Shown: piece after piece, positions 49,500 to 59,856 of the stretch | How positions within the stretch are numbered: the stretch's first letter is position 1 | Layout of the letters: each line of letters opens with the position of its first letter | Assembly (NCBI GenBank): GCA_021229015.1 | Contig: CM037777.1 | Location: forward strand, 60,728,085-60,792,084 | Length of the DNA stretch: 64,000 bases | Reading direction: 5' to 3' | Origin: Solen grandis | Lineage: Eukaryota; Mollusca; Bivalvia; Adapedonta; Solenidae | The notes under the pieces: model-generated | What the model was told of the DNA's origin: nothing | The model's database searches: none | Seen by the model: the letters and a program-made list of their open reading frames with translations, nothing else | Position numbers and translations under genes: made by a program

Positions 49500-50033
49500 A
49501 CTAAAACCGCAAAGTCACCCCCCAAAACGGCGTACCAAAAACCCCCTAAACGTTGCCGGGCACCCCCTATAAACCCCCCCGTCACCCCAAAAAACGCGCG
49601 GGTCACCCTATAACGTCGCATGTCACCCTTATAACGTCGCATGTCACCCTCTATAACATCGCATGTCACCCTTATAACGTTGCATGCATGTCACCCTTAT
49701 AACGTCGCATGTCACCCTTATAACGTCACATGTCACCCTTATAACGTCGCATGTCACCCTTATAACGTCGCATGTCACCCTTATAATGTCGCATGTCACC
49801 CTTATAATGTCGCATGTCACCCTCTATAACGTCGCATGTCACCCTTATAACGTCGCATGTCACCCTCTATAATGTCGCATGTCACCCTCTATAACGTCGC
49901 ATGTCACCCTTATAACGTCGCATGTCACCCTCTATAACGTCGCATGTCACCCTCATAACGTCGCATGTCACCCTTATAACGTCGCATGTCACCCTTATAA
50001 CGTCGCATGTCACCCTTATAACGTGCAGTCACC
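49500..50033. repeat. 21-22-bp minisatellite (GTCACCC..ATAACGTCGCAT)
   Basis: About 20 clean units of CGTCGCATGTCACCCTTATAA (21-bp consensus, with 22-bp CCTCTATAA variants) at 49600-50033, plus error-filled units at 49500-49600. Open frames of the Cys-His-Pro-Tyr-Asn-Val type here are repeat translations, not CRISPR or protein repeats. Confidence 0.95.
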
Positions 50034-50109
50034 CTCTATATATATCATCATCATACAACATTTACACTGTCAAACATTACATGTATACTGTAATTATATT
50101 CACATGTAA

Positions 50110-50236
50110 AATATTGCTTATTGTTTTGTTGTTGTTTTTTGTTTTCTTTTTGTTTTTTGTTGTTGTTGTTGTTTGTTTTGTTTTTGTTTTGTTTGTTTTT
50201 TTTTGTTGTTTTTTTTGGGGGGGGGGGGGGTGGGGT
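50110..50236. repeat. GT-rich low-complexity tract with G run
   Basis: TTGTTGTTTTGTTTTT repeats running into about 14 G (50217-50230). Confidence 0.9.
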
Positions 50237-50900
50237 GGATTTGATAACATAGTATACATTAATTTGTAACAAGTTTAGTGTTCTCATACAACATAAAGTT
50301 TTTTCTCCTAAAGAATGTCGTTCAAATTTGAAAATGAAAACTGCGTCCCTACCTTAAAAGGGTTAGCGTTGACCAGAAGAATAAAGCACCGGCAGCATTA
50401 TATTCGGCATCAAAAGAAAGATTTTGAATCACATAGACATATAAATTTAATGCAACTACTATTAATTTTTTAGCATTATGTGATGGTGTGTATGATAAAA
50501 AACATTACAAAATACGCTCATTATTAACCGTCATGGATTCCCCCCTTCTTTATCAGGGGCCGTTGATTGGTGTCTTCCCTGATGAAATTTTCTTACTGTT
50601 CATGCAGTTTTCCCCAAATTTGCTTTATACCTCAGGGTTTATCTTTCCATTATGTAAAGATATGGGGATATTTAAAAAAAAACATTAATTCCCCTTCAAG
50701 ACCTGATCTATCAGTTAAATTACTTTAAGTTCAGATAACATTCAGACTGCCTGATATCCCTTCTACATTACAATACAGTCGCTGTCACTGTCAAAATGCT
50801 GTTATAATGTTCAGTGTAATTAATGCATGGTAAGCAAACTAACCCCATCATGTAAAGTTCAAACTTTATCTCTTTTCCACCGATTACCAAACAAATTCTC
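50237..50900. other. Gene intron or intergenic, nothing recognised
   Basis: Clean sequence searched for a missing Tudor-like exon; none convincing. Confidence 0.4.
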
Positions 50901-50929
50901 ACAATGGAAATAAATCACCCTGGATGACA

Positions 50930-51056
50930 TGCATATGACGTGTATGGTCATTATTGTGGGAGGATGAAAACTTTGTTGCCTATATGGACAGCTGTAACCT
51001 TTCACACACGTGCCAGGAATCGAACCTACGAACCAATAGTTGACTCTAGTTAAGCG
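50930..51056 (-). mobile_element. tRNA-like SINE head, minus strand
   Basis: The exact box B GGTTCGATTCC reads on the minus strand from 51026 to 51016 (flanked by GTA and TGGCAC). Box A is not clear. Confidence 0.4.
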
Positions 51057-51860
51057 ATTAAATGTAGTTCAGTCATACTTCAACGAAGTTATAAACGAAT
51101 TCGAACTTCAACAAACCCATACTTTTCCGTTGTAGCTAAACGATTTTCAACATGTTCAAAATATATCCACCATGAACTACAATGCAAAAACCTTACTGTG
51201 ACAGTATTTGAACGTAAATGACCTTACTTGAAAGTATCTGACATTACTTGACCGTTGTGTTTACCATAGTTGACAGTTGTAATATGACTACGATTAATAT
51301 TATGTCAAGTAGAGGCTACTAGTATGAAGTTCGTTCAATTTATGTTCACAGTACTGTAAAATAAGGCTAATCAGGGTCAACTATGATGAAGTAATGCCAA
51401 GCAGGGTTAAATAATGTTGAATTTAGCAGTAATATCTCAAGAACTTCATTTCCTCTTCCTTAGCAGAATAAAGAAGATCAAAAATAGAGAGAGAAAAAAA
51501 AAGAAATTGTACTGCAATGTTGTCCCGTAAAAAGGCCGTGTCCAGGTCTAGAGTTACCGTACTTTAGCAGTCAAGGCCGCGGCCATTTACTGTAGTTCAA
51601 GCATTTGATCCCAGTTAAACGTAGTTGTACGTACTTTAAAGGTAGTAGTTCAATACTTATGTATTTATGCATGTAGTTGCCCGTAGTTAGACGTAGTGCG
51701 ACCCTAGTTAACCTTAGTCAATTTGCTCGTAGTTCAACGTATTTACGCCTTAATTAAGTTTTCTTCTTCTTTGAACATTATGAACTTACTTTATCAACCT
51801 AGATTTCCATAGAGGCACTATAGTTTACCTAGTTCGCATGAACTACGGTCAAGTACTTGC
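51057..51860. repeat. Degenerate region rich in GTAGTT/GTAGTTNNACG motifs
   Basis: Words such as TAGTTCAACG, TAGTTAGACG, TAGTTGTACG and AGTTAAACGTAG recur without a fixed period, suggesting an old, eroded minisatellite. Confidence 0.4.
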
Positions 51861-52134
51861 ATGACCGATGAATTTCAGCCTGGTGGTTAAAGTTCTATAC
51901 CCCTTTCCAACGTGAAGCATGTCGCTTAAAGATAGGAAGGATTTTATTGCAAAAGACAAATATGCTGAACATGATTGTTTATATTATTTATAGAGAGTAT
52001 TTATTTGTCACCAGGTTTTCCAAAGAAAATTTCGTTCACTATCTGACAAAGTCGACGATGGCGGGCGTCAACTTTCTTGTCCAACCATCCATAGCTTGTC
52101 ATCATTGAGATAGTTAATTAACAATTTTTCAACA

Positions 52135-52420
52135 TGATGAGACGGCGTGCAGGCGCGCGACCCAGGTCCATGGACGTAAGGTCAAGGTCACACTTCAAGG
52201 ATAAAGGTAAAAAATGGTACAGAAACGTCTTGTCCGGGTTGTAACCTCCTCATGCACTGAACGATTAAAAAACAATAAACAAAAAACAAAAACAACAACA
52301 ACAAAACCAAGAAAAAATGATACAAATGTTAAGGTTGCAGGCCCGCGGCTCGAAGGTCAAGTTAAAGGTAAAAAAAAATATACAGTAGGATTGTCTGGGC
52401 TGTAACTTCTCATTCATTGT
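52135..52420. repeat. Two units of a GGTCAAGGTCA-type dispersed repeat
   Basis: 'GTAAGGTCAAGGTCACACTTC..CTTGTCCGGGTTGTAACCTCCTCAT' (from 52178) and 'CGAAGGTCAAGTTAAAGG..TTGTCTGGGCTGTAACTTCTCAT' (from 52350) are parallel units. Following fragments to 52640 resemble the interior of the hairpin-ended elements. Confidence 0.6.
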
Positions 52421-52644
52421 AAGGATTTTTAAATTACTTTTTGCACAGATGTTCCTGCAAAAACTTGGCGGAGCTAATTTGCCTTATATGTATAAACTTT
52501 GAAAATCATTTAATCTGAACTTAATCTATCTAGTTATCTAATTTATCTAAAACTTAGATAGCCTTAGATATTTGTGTATAGCATTGTCTCATGGTCCTCT
52601 ACCAAGATTATTCAAATTATGTCCCTGACCTGAATTCATAATAG

Positions 52645-53078
52645 TGTCGTACAATGACCGTACAAACACAGGAACCTTCTCGGTCTTTATACACTTTATT
52701 TGGCATGACAGACATGGCCCATTCAGACTGAACGCTGACATGAACGTACCTAGCCCATGTCGGGACAGGAGGATCTGTGTCCGACGGTCTCCCTAGGTCT
52801 CTAACAAGATCTCTCCTAGACCCTTGACTGGCCAGCTATATATACTGGTCAGTAGCCACACAGCCAGACAGAAACCATATGTATTATATAACAACAAAGA
52901 GATGGGAAATAACAGACAATATAAAATTAGCTACAGTCAATAAATTGTGACAGACGTTGCATAACTAGAACAACGGTCATGTTAAAATCACTTATGATAT
53001 ATAATAGGTTAGTAACGTTGACACAATCGGACAACAATACGTCTAACTAGGGCCCGATAATATTACAATAGTTCAACA
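52645..53078 (-). mobile_element. Probable solo LTR (434 bp)
   Basis: Read on the minus strand it begins TGTTGAACTATTG and ends CATTGTACGACA, i.e. TGT..ACA ends with short imperfect inverted termini. It has a TATA box TATATATA (52844-52837) and, ~140 nt further on, AATAAA (52700-52695) about 50 nt before the 3' end: the order U3-TATA-R-polyA-U5 of an LTR. No second copy or internal retroelement region is visible. The 5-bp flanks do not match, so a target duplication is not confirmed. Confidence 0.6.
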
Positions 53079-54700
53079 GACATTACTTCCATAAGGAGAA
53101 ACGGTTTTTTTTTGTTTTGTTTTTTTTTTGCTTTTTTGTTGAATTTCCACATTTTTTTGTTTACGTTAGGATACTATTTAAATATCAAACCATCATATAA
53201 AAAGCAAAAAACAGATTGGATGTGCAAGTACATAACTCTACATTTAAAAAACAAGTCCAGTGAAGTGAAATTGATGCTTCGACAGTGAGCCTAATGAAAG
53301 AGTGTACTATTTTGCGTGTGAGACTGCGAAATATGGTTGCTCTGTATCTACTACTACGAAGCGATGCCAAAACGGCAAAATAAGTATGAGTTATCGTTTA
53401 TTTTTAAATTATATGGAATTTATCGCAAGCGACGCGAAGTGCAGTGCTGCGATAAATCCATAAAATTTAAAATATAAACGATAACATATTCATAGTTTGT
53501 CACGTACATGTACGCAGTACAGCTTTGCCTTTACCTTCGTTATGGAACCAACTCCCTTTGATTGACATACACGTGATGGGTCAGTATTTTAAAGGCTACA
53601 TGCAAAATTCGCCGCCGCAACAAGCTCCGCCATTAAGTTTTAAAGATCCATATTCATAATTCTCTATATTAAGGCCTCAAGATCATTTTATGTCATATAT
53701 TTTTCAAATTTTAAAACGAATGCAAAAATGTCATTTGACGATTAAGTCGAAAAACTAATGTCTGAATCCATCTTCTTCTTGAAATTTAACAGGGGGAACT
53801 TTCTGTATTATATATACTAAATAAATAAATAAATAATAATATATATATATATATATTATATCTGTTAATGATATTCGTATGTTTAAAAAAAACGAAAGAA
53901 AGAAAAAAGAGCGATGATAACCATTCAAAGCAATTGTGTTTAATTCAAGCAATACAGTTGAAGGTTGTTATCTAAATTCACTTAGCAAAACGTCTTGGGT
54001 ACAGAAAATAAGCTTAAGAAATCAAAAAGATAAGAAAAACTGTCCAACTTCTAAAGTTTACATGTATTACCATGCAGTACAATGTTAAGTAAGACATACA
54101 GTTCATACCGTGAAGACCTGGAATATAAAACATAAAATGAACCGAAAATATCTCATTTAGACAGTCTTTACTTCAAATTTAACATTCCTTTTTTACGTCA
54201 ACTAGGAAGCAATTTTTTACAACTTGGATTAATCTCTCTTAAACATTGTTTAATGGTGCTATCTTCGGAAAATTCAATAATTGCAAGGTTAAGTTCGCCA
54301 AATTCTGAGCTATCATTTAGAAGGCATGGTATAGAAGAGAAATATATATTTATACTAGCAGTGTTTATTCGTTTTATAACTCATATTGCCACAGCACATT
54401 TATATTCTTGGAGTCCCGGAATCGAAGAATTTTTCAATCGGTTAAAGAGATGATCTATAAATTCTGTATAAAGACAACAAATCAACAACAAAAGTCACTT
54501 TTTATATTTTCTGTATGCAATATTTTAATACATTGTCAATAATTTCAATACTGTTGTTTTTAACATGTCCCCAGACTTACACCTACCCACAACGAAAGTG
54601 CAGTTTTACTACATATGCCATGTGGCTTTCATTACGGAGTTTGACGTGGTAAGAAATATGTATAGATTTCAAGGTCATTTATAAGAATTTAAATCTAATT
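53079..54700. other. Gene intron, nothing recognised
   Basis: A+T-rich with a TA/AATA microsatellite at 53817-53860. Short open frames only (53370-53185, 53952-53755, 54253-54453), none with a domain. A local palindromic stretch around 53400-53490 (TTATCGTTTATTTTTAAATT and AATTTAAAATATAAACGATAA) suggests a small fold-back element. Confidence 0.4.
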
Positions 54701-54724
54701 CTACCAGATCACAACAAAACTAGG

Positions 54725-54990
54725 TACACCGGTAACAGTACAGTGATATCCCTTAGTACAAACTCGTACACCGGTACTAGTACAGTGATGATCCCTTATA
54801 CAAACTCGTACACCGGTAATAGTACAGTGATGATCCCTTAGTACAAACTCGTACACCGGTAATAGTACAGTGATATCCCTTAGTACAAACTCGTACACCG
54901 GTAATAGTACAGTGATGATCCCTTAGTACAAACTCGTACACCGGTACTAGTACAGTGATGATCCCTTAGTACAAACTCGTTTACAGTATT
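54725..54990. repeat. 42-43-bp minisatellite, six units
   Basis: 'TACACCGGTA' recurs at 54725, 54767, 54809, 54852, 54894 and 54937, with 'ATAGTACAGTGAT', 'ATCCCTTAGTACAAACTCG' between. The minus open frame across it is a repeat translation. Confidence 0.95.
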
Positions 54991-55252
54991 TTATGCAATC
55001 TATATTGTATATGCAGCTCGGTCCTTATTACTTCGATTTAACGAGGTTATACTGTATTGCACTGTATTGTATTTAGCAATGGTCACGTGGTAATTCAGTG
55101 TGGCAGTGACTGATGCGCAGCCAGTCCACTGCGCCGGAGTTACCTCAATCATTTCTACGAATTACACGAAATTTCCAGTGATGTCCAAGTAGTTATGATT
55201 TTACCGGACACGGCCGGGTACTTACAAATAATTTGTTGTTGAATAGACTTAC

Positions 55253-55390
55253 CTGGTTGCACGTATAAATGAGCACTGTGAAGTACTTCCGGCCATGGCA
55301 GTTGTTGGGGAGGTGGAGAACGGTGCCTGGTACATAATTCACGATGCCGGACGGACGATTGAATACACGCACAAGAACTGTGTCCCCTGG
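55253..55390 (-). CDS. Internal exon, second half of a DUF4537/Tudor-like module (C11orf16/VWA3B-type protein)
   Basis: Phase 0-0 exon of 46 codons. On the minus strand a long pyrimidine tract and TTCAG precede it, and the perfect donor CAG|GTAAGT follows it. It encodes PGDTVLVRVF, then a YVPGTVLHLP segment, then KYFTVLIY. This is the pattern of the second Tudor-like barrel in DUF4537 proteins: 'PGD.VL...', 'Y.PG.V', then a strand ending 'F.V..Y'. It closely parallels the exon at 32201-31916, which starts PRDTVVAL and has SYAPGKI. The family is associated with C11orf16 and VWA3B; no enzymatic activity is expected, and a binding or scaffold role is inferred. The partner first-half exon should lie upstream, at higher coordinates, but I did not find it. 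The exon ends in phase 0 while the next recognised exon starts in phase 1, so at least one intervening exon is missing. That it belongs to the same gene rests on strand, order and family, not on a transcript. Confidence 0.75.
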
Positions 55391-57387
55391 CTGAACACAA
55401 ATAAAGGATGGATTTTTTTTTTGTCCATGAGTCATTGATACTAGGATCATCCCCGATTTCAGTGGTGTGTATGTGAAGTGGGTGAATGGCGTTAAAAGGA
55501 TATTATTTTAATGCCCAACTTCCTGTCTGTCACAATAGCTCGTATTACATATATTTCATAAACTACAAGGGACGATCATTTTTTTATAGTTTAAATGTCA
55601 CAAATAAAATTACATGAACGTAAATCATTATATGTCCAGCATATTCTTACCAAATAACAGAAAACCATTGTGATCATATTAAGAACAAGATTAATTTTGA
55701 TGCTAAGCATCAAAGACGCCGTGCATGTTTTTGAAGCACGACTCAAACAAAGCAAAGCAATGAACATGCGCATAGATTATAACAGAGAGTCTAAATATTT
55801 CCACTAGGCAATGATACATGCCATTTTGACAAATATACTCAGCTGTAGGCCGTGTGGTTCTGAAGTGTGTTCTTAAAAGTCCAAAAATAACAACAACAAA
55901 AAACGTATTAAATTATTCAGAAATAAGAAAGTACAGAAAATACCTTTATTATAGTAGACACATTATATGACAAGGATTTGAGACGTCATAAATGAACCAA
56001 TCTATAGATTAATAAAGATACATTTTGCAACAGGTAAATCCTTTAGCATTAGGGTTTGCAAGATGCATGAAATTTTCAGACAGTAAGCTACTAAGGCGGT
56101 GTTAATGTCAATGTAGACAAATAATCATCATCAGCAGCAGCAGCAACAACAAAGACAATGATAACTAAACAATTCAGCACTGATAAGTTTTTATTTGGTA
56201 CTGGATTTAGGTACAGGTACCAGTATATACAATCTTCCAGATAGTTATTACTTCCCTTGATAACGTAGCTTGACGTACGAGTATGGCATTATGGAATTAT
56301 ACTTTGATCTGGCATCTATGGCGTGCATATCTCAAAATAAACGTACACCTTTTCAGAAATATTCACCAGAATGGGGAATTTTGTTTCGAAATTCATCGAA
56401 TCATGAAATAGGGATGGCCTTTAACTCTGCAAAAAAGTTATGGTACTGTAATACATCGTCAGACACCCATGGTCTATTTCTTCCGTTACTCTAAATCTAT
56501 CAACCTTTAGATTTTCAACTAGCAAACTGACGTTTTTACGCTTTATGCATGAAAATATTTAAACCAATAAATATGACGTTTACATTTTGGATACTCCCAC
56601 TGTAGAGGTCAGAATATCAGTGGTAGGGGGATTATAGTACATAGAAATATTGAAATTCGTAACGAGCGTTCAGGCATGACAATATCATCTTGCAGCCAAT
56701 CAGATTACTTTAATGGCTTTCAATCTATCCGACAAACGGTGAAGTGAAAAAAAAACACGAGTGGTGTATGGAAAGAAGCATAATCAGCAGAAATAGTATA
56801 TCCGACGATGCTTTAATATGTTAATTTATTTATTTTATTTTATTTTTGGCACATACTATTTTATTCTAAATCGATGCCTGTGTTGTTATGCATCTGGAGT
56901 TCATCGAGACATAATAGTGTTATATGCCCTTGGCTTACTCTCATATTTCATTTTCAACAGTTTTCCATTAGTGTATTGTTTTTGAAAGGTTTTTTTTTTT
57001 ATAATCATGATTTCGCAAAAAAACCCCAAAAAATTTAAAAAAAAATAAAAAAAAATAAAGATACCATTTTGCTAACATACACTCATATAGATATTTTAAA
57101 TCATTTTCATCATCATATATGTTTGTGGTAGTCATTTTCACTTATAATACCTAACTGTATTATGTATTTGTTTGGAGGACCATAAGAGGATGGAAGAAGG
57201 ATTGCCAAATATATTATCATCTAAAAATAAGGAAATTATTGTTATTATACAATTATTATCATTTCTTTCTACAAAATGACAGATCCTAAACTGTAGTCAT
57301 ATAAAAGGGACAACTAGTCAACCTTAATATAACAACATACTACAACAAACCCGCAAATGACAGGACAAAAGTCAGTGTAACATAAAA
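55391..57387. other. Upstream of the recognised exon, nothing recognised
   Basis: This is where a first-half Tudor exon would be expected. I could not identify one. Open frames at 55773-55591 and 56270-56494 have no domain. Confidence 0.4.
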
Positions 57388-58015
57388 CTAGAGGGCCATA
57401 GAGGCCCTGGATCGCTCACCTGAATATAGGGTAGCCCAAAGAACTTCTGCACTTAAATAAGTTTATTTTAGCAACTGTTGTGGAGGTTTACCCAAGGATC
57501 ATCCCTGACAACTTTAATCAAATTCTGTCCAGCGGTTTCAGAGATGCTGTTATTTAAATATTTCAATATAAACATATAAGGCAAATAAGCCCCGCCCCAG
57601 GCGGCCATGTTTTTTTACGGATTAGAATAATTTTAGCAATCTTGGTAGAACATTTGTTCTAAAATACAGTTGAACCTGTATTAGAGGCCACCTGTACTAA
57701 GCGATCAGCATGTTTTTAGCGTCAATTTTGTATATTACCAAACTGCAGCATTTTGTTGTATATATAATCTTCATTTAGCGGTTACCTCCGTTGAACGGCC
57801 ACTTTCTATTGTTCCACTGACTGGCTGTTTTTGACAGGTTTGACTGTATTTTGAAATCTGGCCAGTAGTTTTGAAGGAGATGACTTTTAAAGTTTTCATA
57901 TTGTTTTTCTTTCTGTTGCCATGGCAACCAGAGTTCTACATGGACCATTTTTAGCAACGTTTGTAAAGGTTACCCAAGGATGATCCCTACTAAGTTTAAT
58001 CAAATTCTGTAAAAA
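57388..58015 (-). mobile_element. Hairpin-ended repeat element, minus (copy 7), interrupted by a TIR element
   Basis: The inverted 3' palindrome AGGGCCATAGAGGCCCT (57392-57408) is followed by GGATCGCTCACCTGA. Interior words (AATTTTAGCAATCTTGGTAG, GTTGCCATGGCAACCAGAGT) match the reverse complement of copy 2. Host sequence is split at 57664-57848 by a TIR element and resumes with TTTTGAAATCTGGCC. The start hairpin is missing at the right. Confidence 0.75.
57664..57848. mobile_element. Nested TIR element, CAGTTGAACCTGT type, TA target
   Basis: Ends TA-CAGTTGAACCTGT and (inverted) TA-CAGTCAAACCTGT match at 11 of 13 bases inside the TA. The flanking host sequence becomes continuous with other copies of the hairpin-ended family when this segment is removed, which fixes the borders. 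Non-coding; ~181 bp without the TA. Confidence 0.85.
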
Positions 58016-58019
58016 CAAA

Positions 58020-58650
58020 CATTTAAAATTTTTAAAATTTTAAGTTCATTGGTCTAATTGGCGATTTGATATGATTTTTTAAAAATAATTCTTGCTTTAG
58101 TATGCATGACGTCAGAACCACGTGACAAAACAAACATTTCTTGCAGTATGCATCATTTCAATTTTAACTCTATCAATTCTAAAGATTTAATTAAGATTGA
58201 CTCAAAATTCATGATACCAGAACGAGAGAAATCTTTAAAAAGAAATGCATTTTGTCTTTTTGATGACGTCATAACCACGTGACTTAAGAGAAAATTATTT
58301 AAAAAAAAAATAGAATGTAAACTTCTATGCCGATATGCTGCCCAATTGTCATGCTTCTAACACATCAGGGGGCTTTGTAACATTTAAACTTAATTTTTGG
58401 ACCATAGTTCGAAACTCGGTATTGCCATGAAATCTTTTTTTTTTTTCGAATTTGGAAATTTGAATTTCAAGGTGCACATCTACATCCTAAAATACATCTT
58501 CTGTAAAAATATCAAGATAATCGGACCAAAATTGGAGGCTCTAGAGCGCAAACAAACTTTTGAAGCTGACGTCAAATCTGACGTCAGATGACGCCAATGA
58601 TGACTGAAAATGATCGAATGTATAAAAAGATAACAAAATCCCGATATATA
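58020..58650 (+). repeat. ~600-bp repeat unit with TGACGTCA/CACGTG motifs, copy 1
   Basis: Aligns along its length with 62040-62650: 'TTGGTCTAATTGGCGATTT', 'TTGCTTTAGTATGCATGACG', 'AGGGGGCTTTGTAAC', 'AATATCAAGATAATCGGA' and 'TCTAGAGCGC' in the same order. It has TGACGTCA at 58107, 58264, 58567 and 58579, two followed 4 nt later by CACGTG. Confidence 0.8.
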
Positions 58651-58933
58651 TCTTCTTTGAAAAATTGAAGAAGATCCGCCTGTTATGAGATTGAGTGATT
58701 TTAATTAAGTAAATTGAACTTTAGCATTTTGATTAAAGTAAAGCGTCAATAATAAGCTTTGGAATAGTCTAGTGTGCTGTCTTACGGACAACTCCTGTTG
58801 TTCTTTTCAAATATTATTCATATTCATAATTCCTTGATTACTTACCCGCATCATTTGGCTTTTCATGTATTAGTAGCATGACACGTTATCATCACTCCAA
58901 TTGTATATCAGGTCATATGAAGCACTATAACCT

Positions 58934-59856
58934 TTCGTAGCTCACCTGAGCACAACATGCTCAATGTGAGCTTTTGTGGTCACCTTGCGTCGTCATCAAT
59001 TTACTTTAAGACATATCCTCTGAAACCACAGGGTAGAAATTGATGAAACTTAGCATGAATGATCCTTGGTAGGCCTTTCACCAAAGACGTTAAAATGAAT
59101 TTCATCCATTTAGAACTCTTGTTGCCATGACAACCAACAGAATTTTATCTTATAAACTTAAAAGTGTTTTCTCCTCTAAAACTAAGAATAGTAAGAATTT
59201 AATGTTGTTTGGCACAAATGGTTTCATTATAGTGCTCTACCATAAGCTAAAATAAAATTGATCCCTTAAAAATGAGACCCCTAAGAGGTCGGCTAATTTC
59301 CTCATATACTCTATACAGAAATTTCAAAATTCCTCCTCAAGGAATTTAATATCATTTGACGGAAACGGTACCTCTTAGTGCTCTAACAAAATTTAAGAAA
59401 TACAATTAATAACTTAAGAGGACTGCAGGGGCTCGACCCATTTCCTTTTATACTTTGTACAGAACATTTCTAATATTTTTTCTATCAACCCAAAAGTCAG
59501 AACTTCATGTCATTTGGTACAAATGGTCAACCCAATGTGCTCTACCATAATTGCTTAAATAAAGTAAAGTTTATCCCTCGGAAAATGGGACTTCTCTATA
59601 TAGAACATTTCAAATTCTTCTATCAAACAAGTAGTCAGAATTTAATTTCTTTGGGCACAAATTTGTTCTACTAACATTGCTTAAATAAAGTTGATTCCTT
59701 GAAATTTGCGGTCTGCAAAATGATGATTGACTAGTATTCTTGAGAATTATGTATATGAAATTTGAAGCAAAGCTACTGAAGCTTACAAGGTAAAATCAAA
59801 TGACCTGAATTGTTTTAATTTTTAATTAGGCTAATGATACTCTAGGGCCCTCTTCT
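58934..59856 (+). mobile_element. Hairpin-ended repeat element (copy 8)
   Basis: The start hairpin is at 58939-58972 (AGCTCACCTGAGCAC..ATGCTCAATGTGAGCT), followed by the CACCTTGCGTCGTCATC stretch. The end at 59842-59855 (CTAGGGCCCTCTTC) has lost part of the palindrome. The interior has weak repeats ('GGCACAAATGGT', 'TCTACCATAA'). Confidence 0.75.

Larger units (their letters stand above)
34140..49600. other. Low-quality block with systematic base errors
   Basis: From about 34.14 kb the sequence fills with A, T, G and C homopolymers, and single bases are replaced by copies of a neighbour (for example GGTC read as GGGCCC). The change back to clean sequence occurs inside one minisatellite near 49.6 kb, so the cause is technical. 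Short cleaner islands exist (about 38.46-38.64 and 46.4-46.6 kb). Open frames, splice sites and repeats here cannot be read reliably. One or more exons of the Tudor-like gene may be hidden. Confidence 0.9.
29255..55390 (-). other. Inferred span of the multi-module DUF4537/Tudor-like gene (partial)
   Basis: This span holds all recognised exons of one minus-strand gene. Introns (by position): 32926-32202, 31915-29797, 29570-29442, and a ~22-kb interval 55252-33196 that must contain at least one unseen exon. From the visible exons the protein has the second half of module 1, a gap, a Pro-rich linker, and complete modules 2 and 3. Known relatives are C11orf16-like proteins (one DUF4537 domain) and VWA3B, which adds a von Willebrand A domain; no VWA domain is visible here, so which relative applies is undecided. 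The large intron includes the damaged block at 34.1-49.6 kb, where frames cannot be trusted. The promoter and 5' exons are not seen and may lie beyond the window. Confidence 0.6.

Noticed and set aside
49641..50269. Repetitive open frames (Cys-His-Pro-Tyr-Asn-Val and Ser-His-Val-Thr-Leu-Ile repeats) and a CRISPR-like look of the array
   Set aside because: They are frame translations of a 21-bp minisatellite; there are no distinct spacers between repeats and the genome is eukaryotic.
55155..55400. 81-codon minus frame overlapping the 55.3-kb exon
   Set aside because: A shadow in another frame; the 55390-55253 frame has the domain pattern and splice sites.
56270..56494. 74-codon plus-strand frame
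   Set aside because: Reasonable residue mix but no recognisable domain, splice context or neighbour support.
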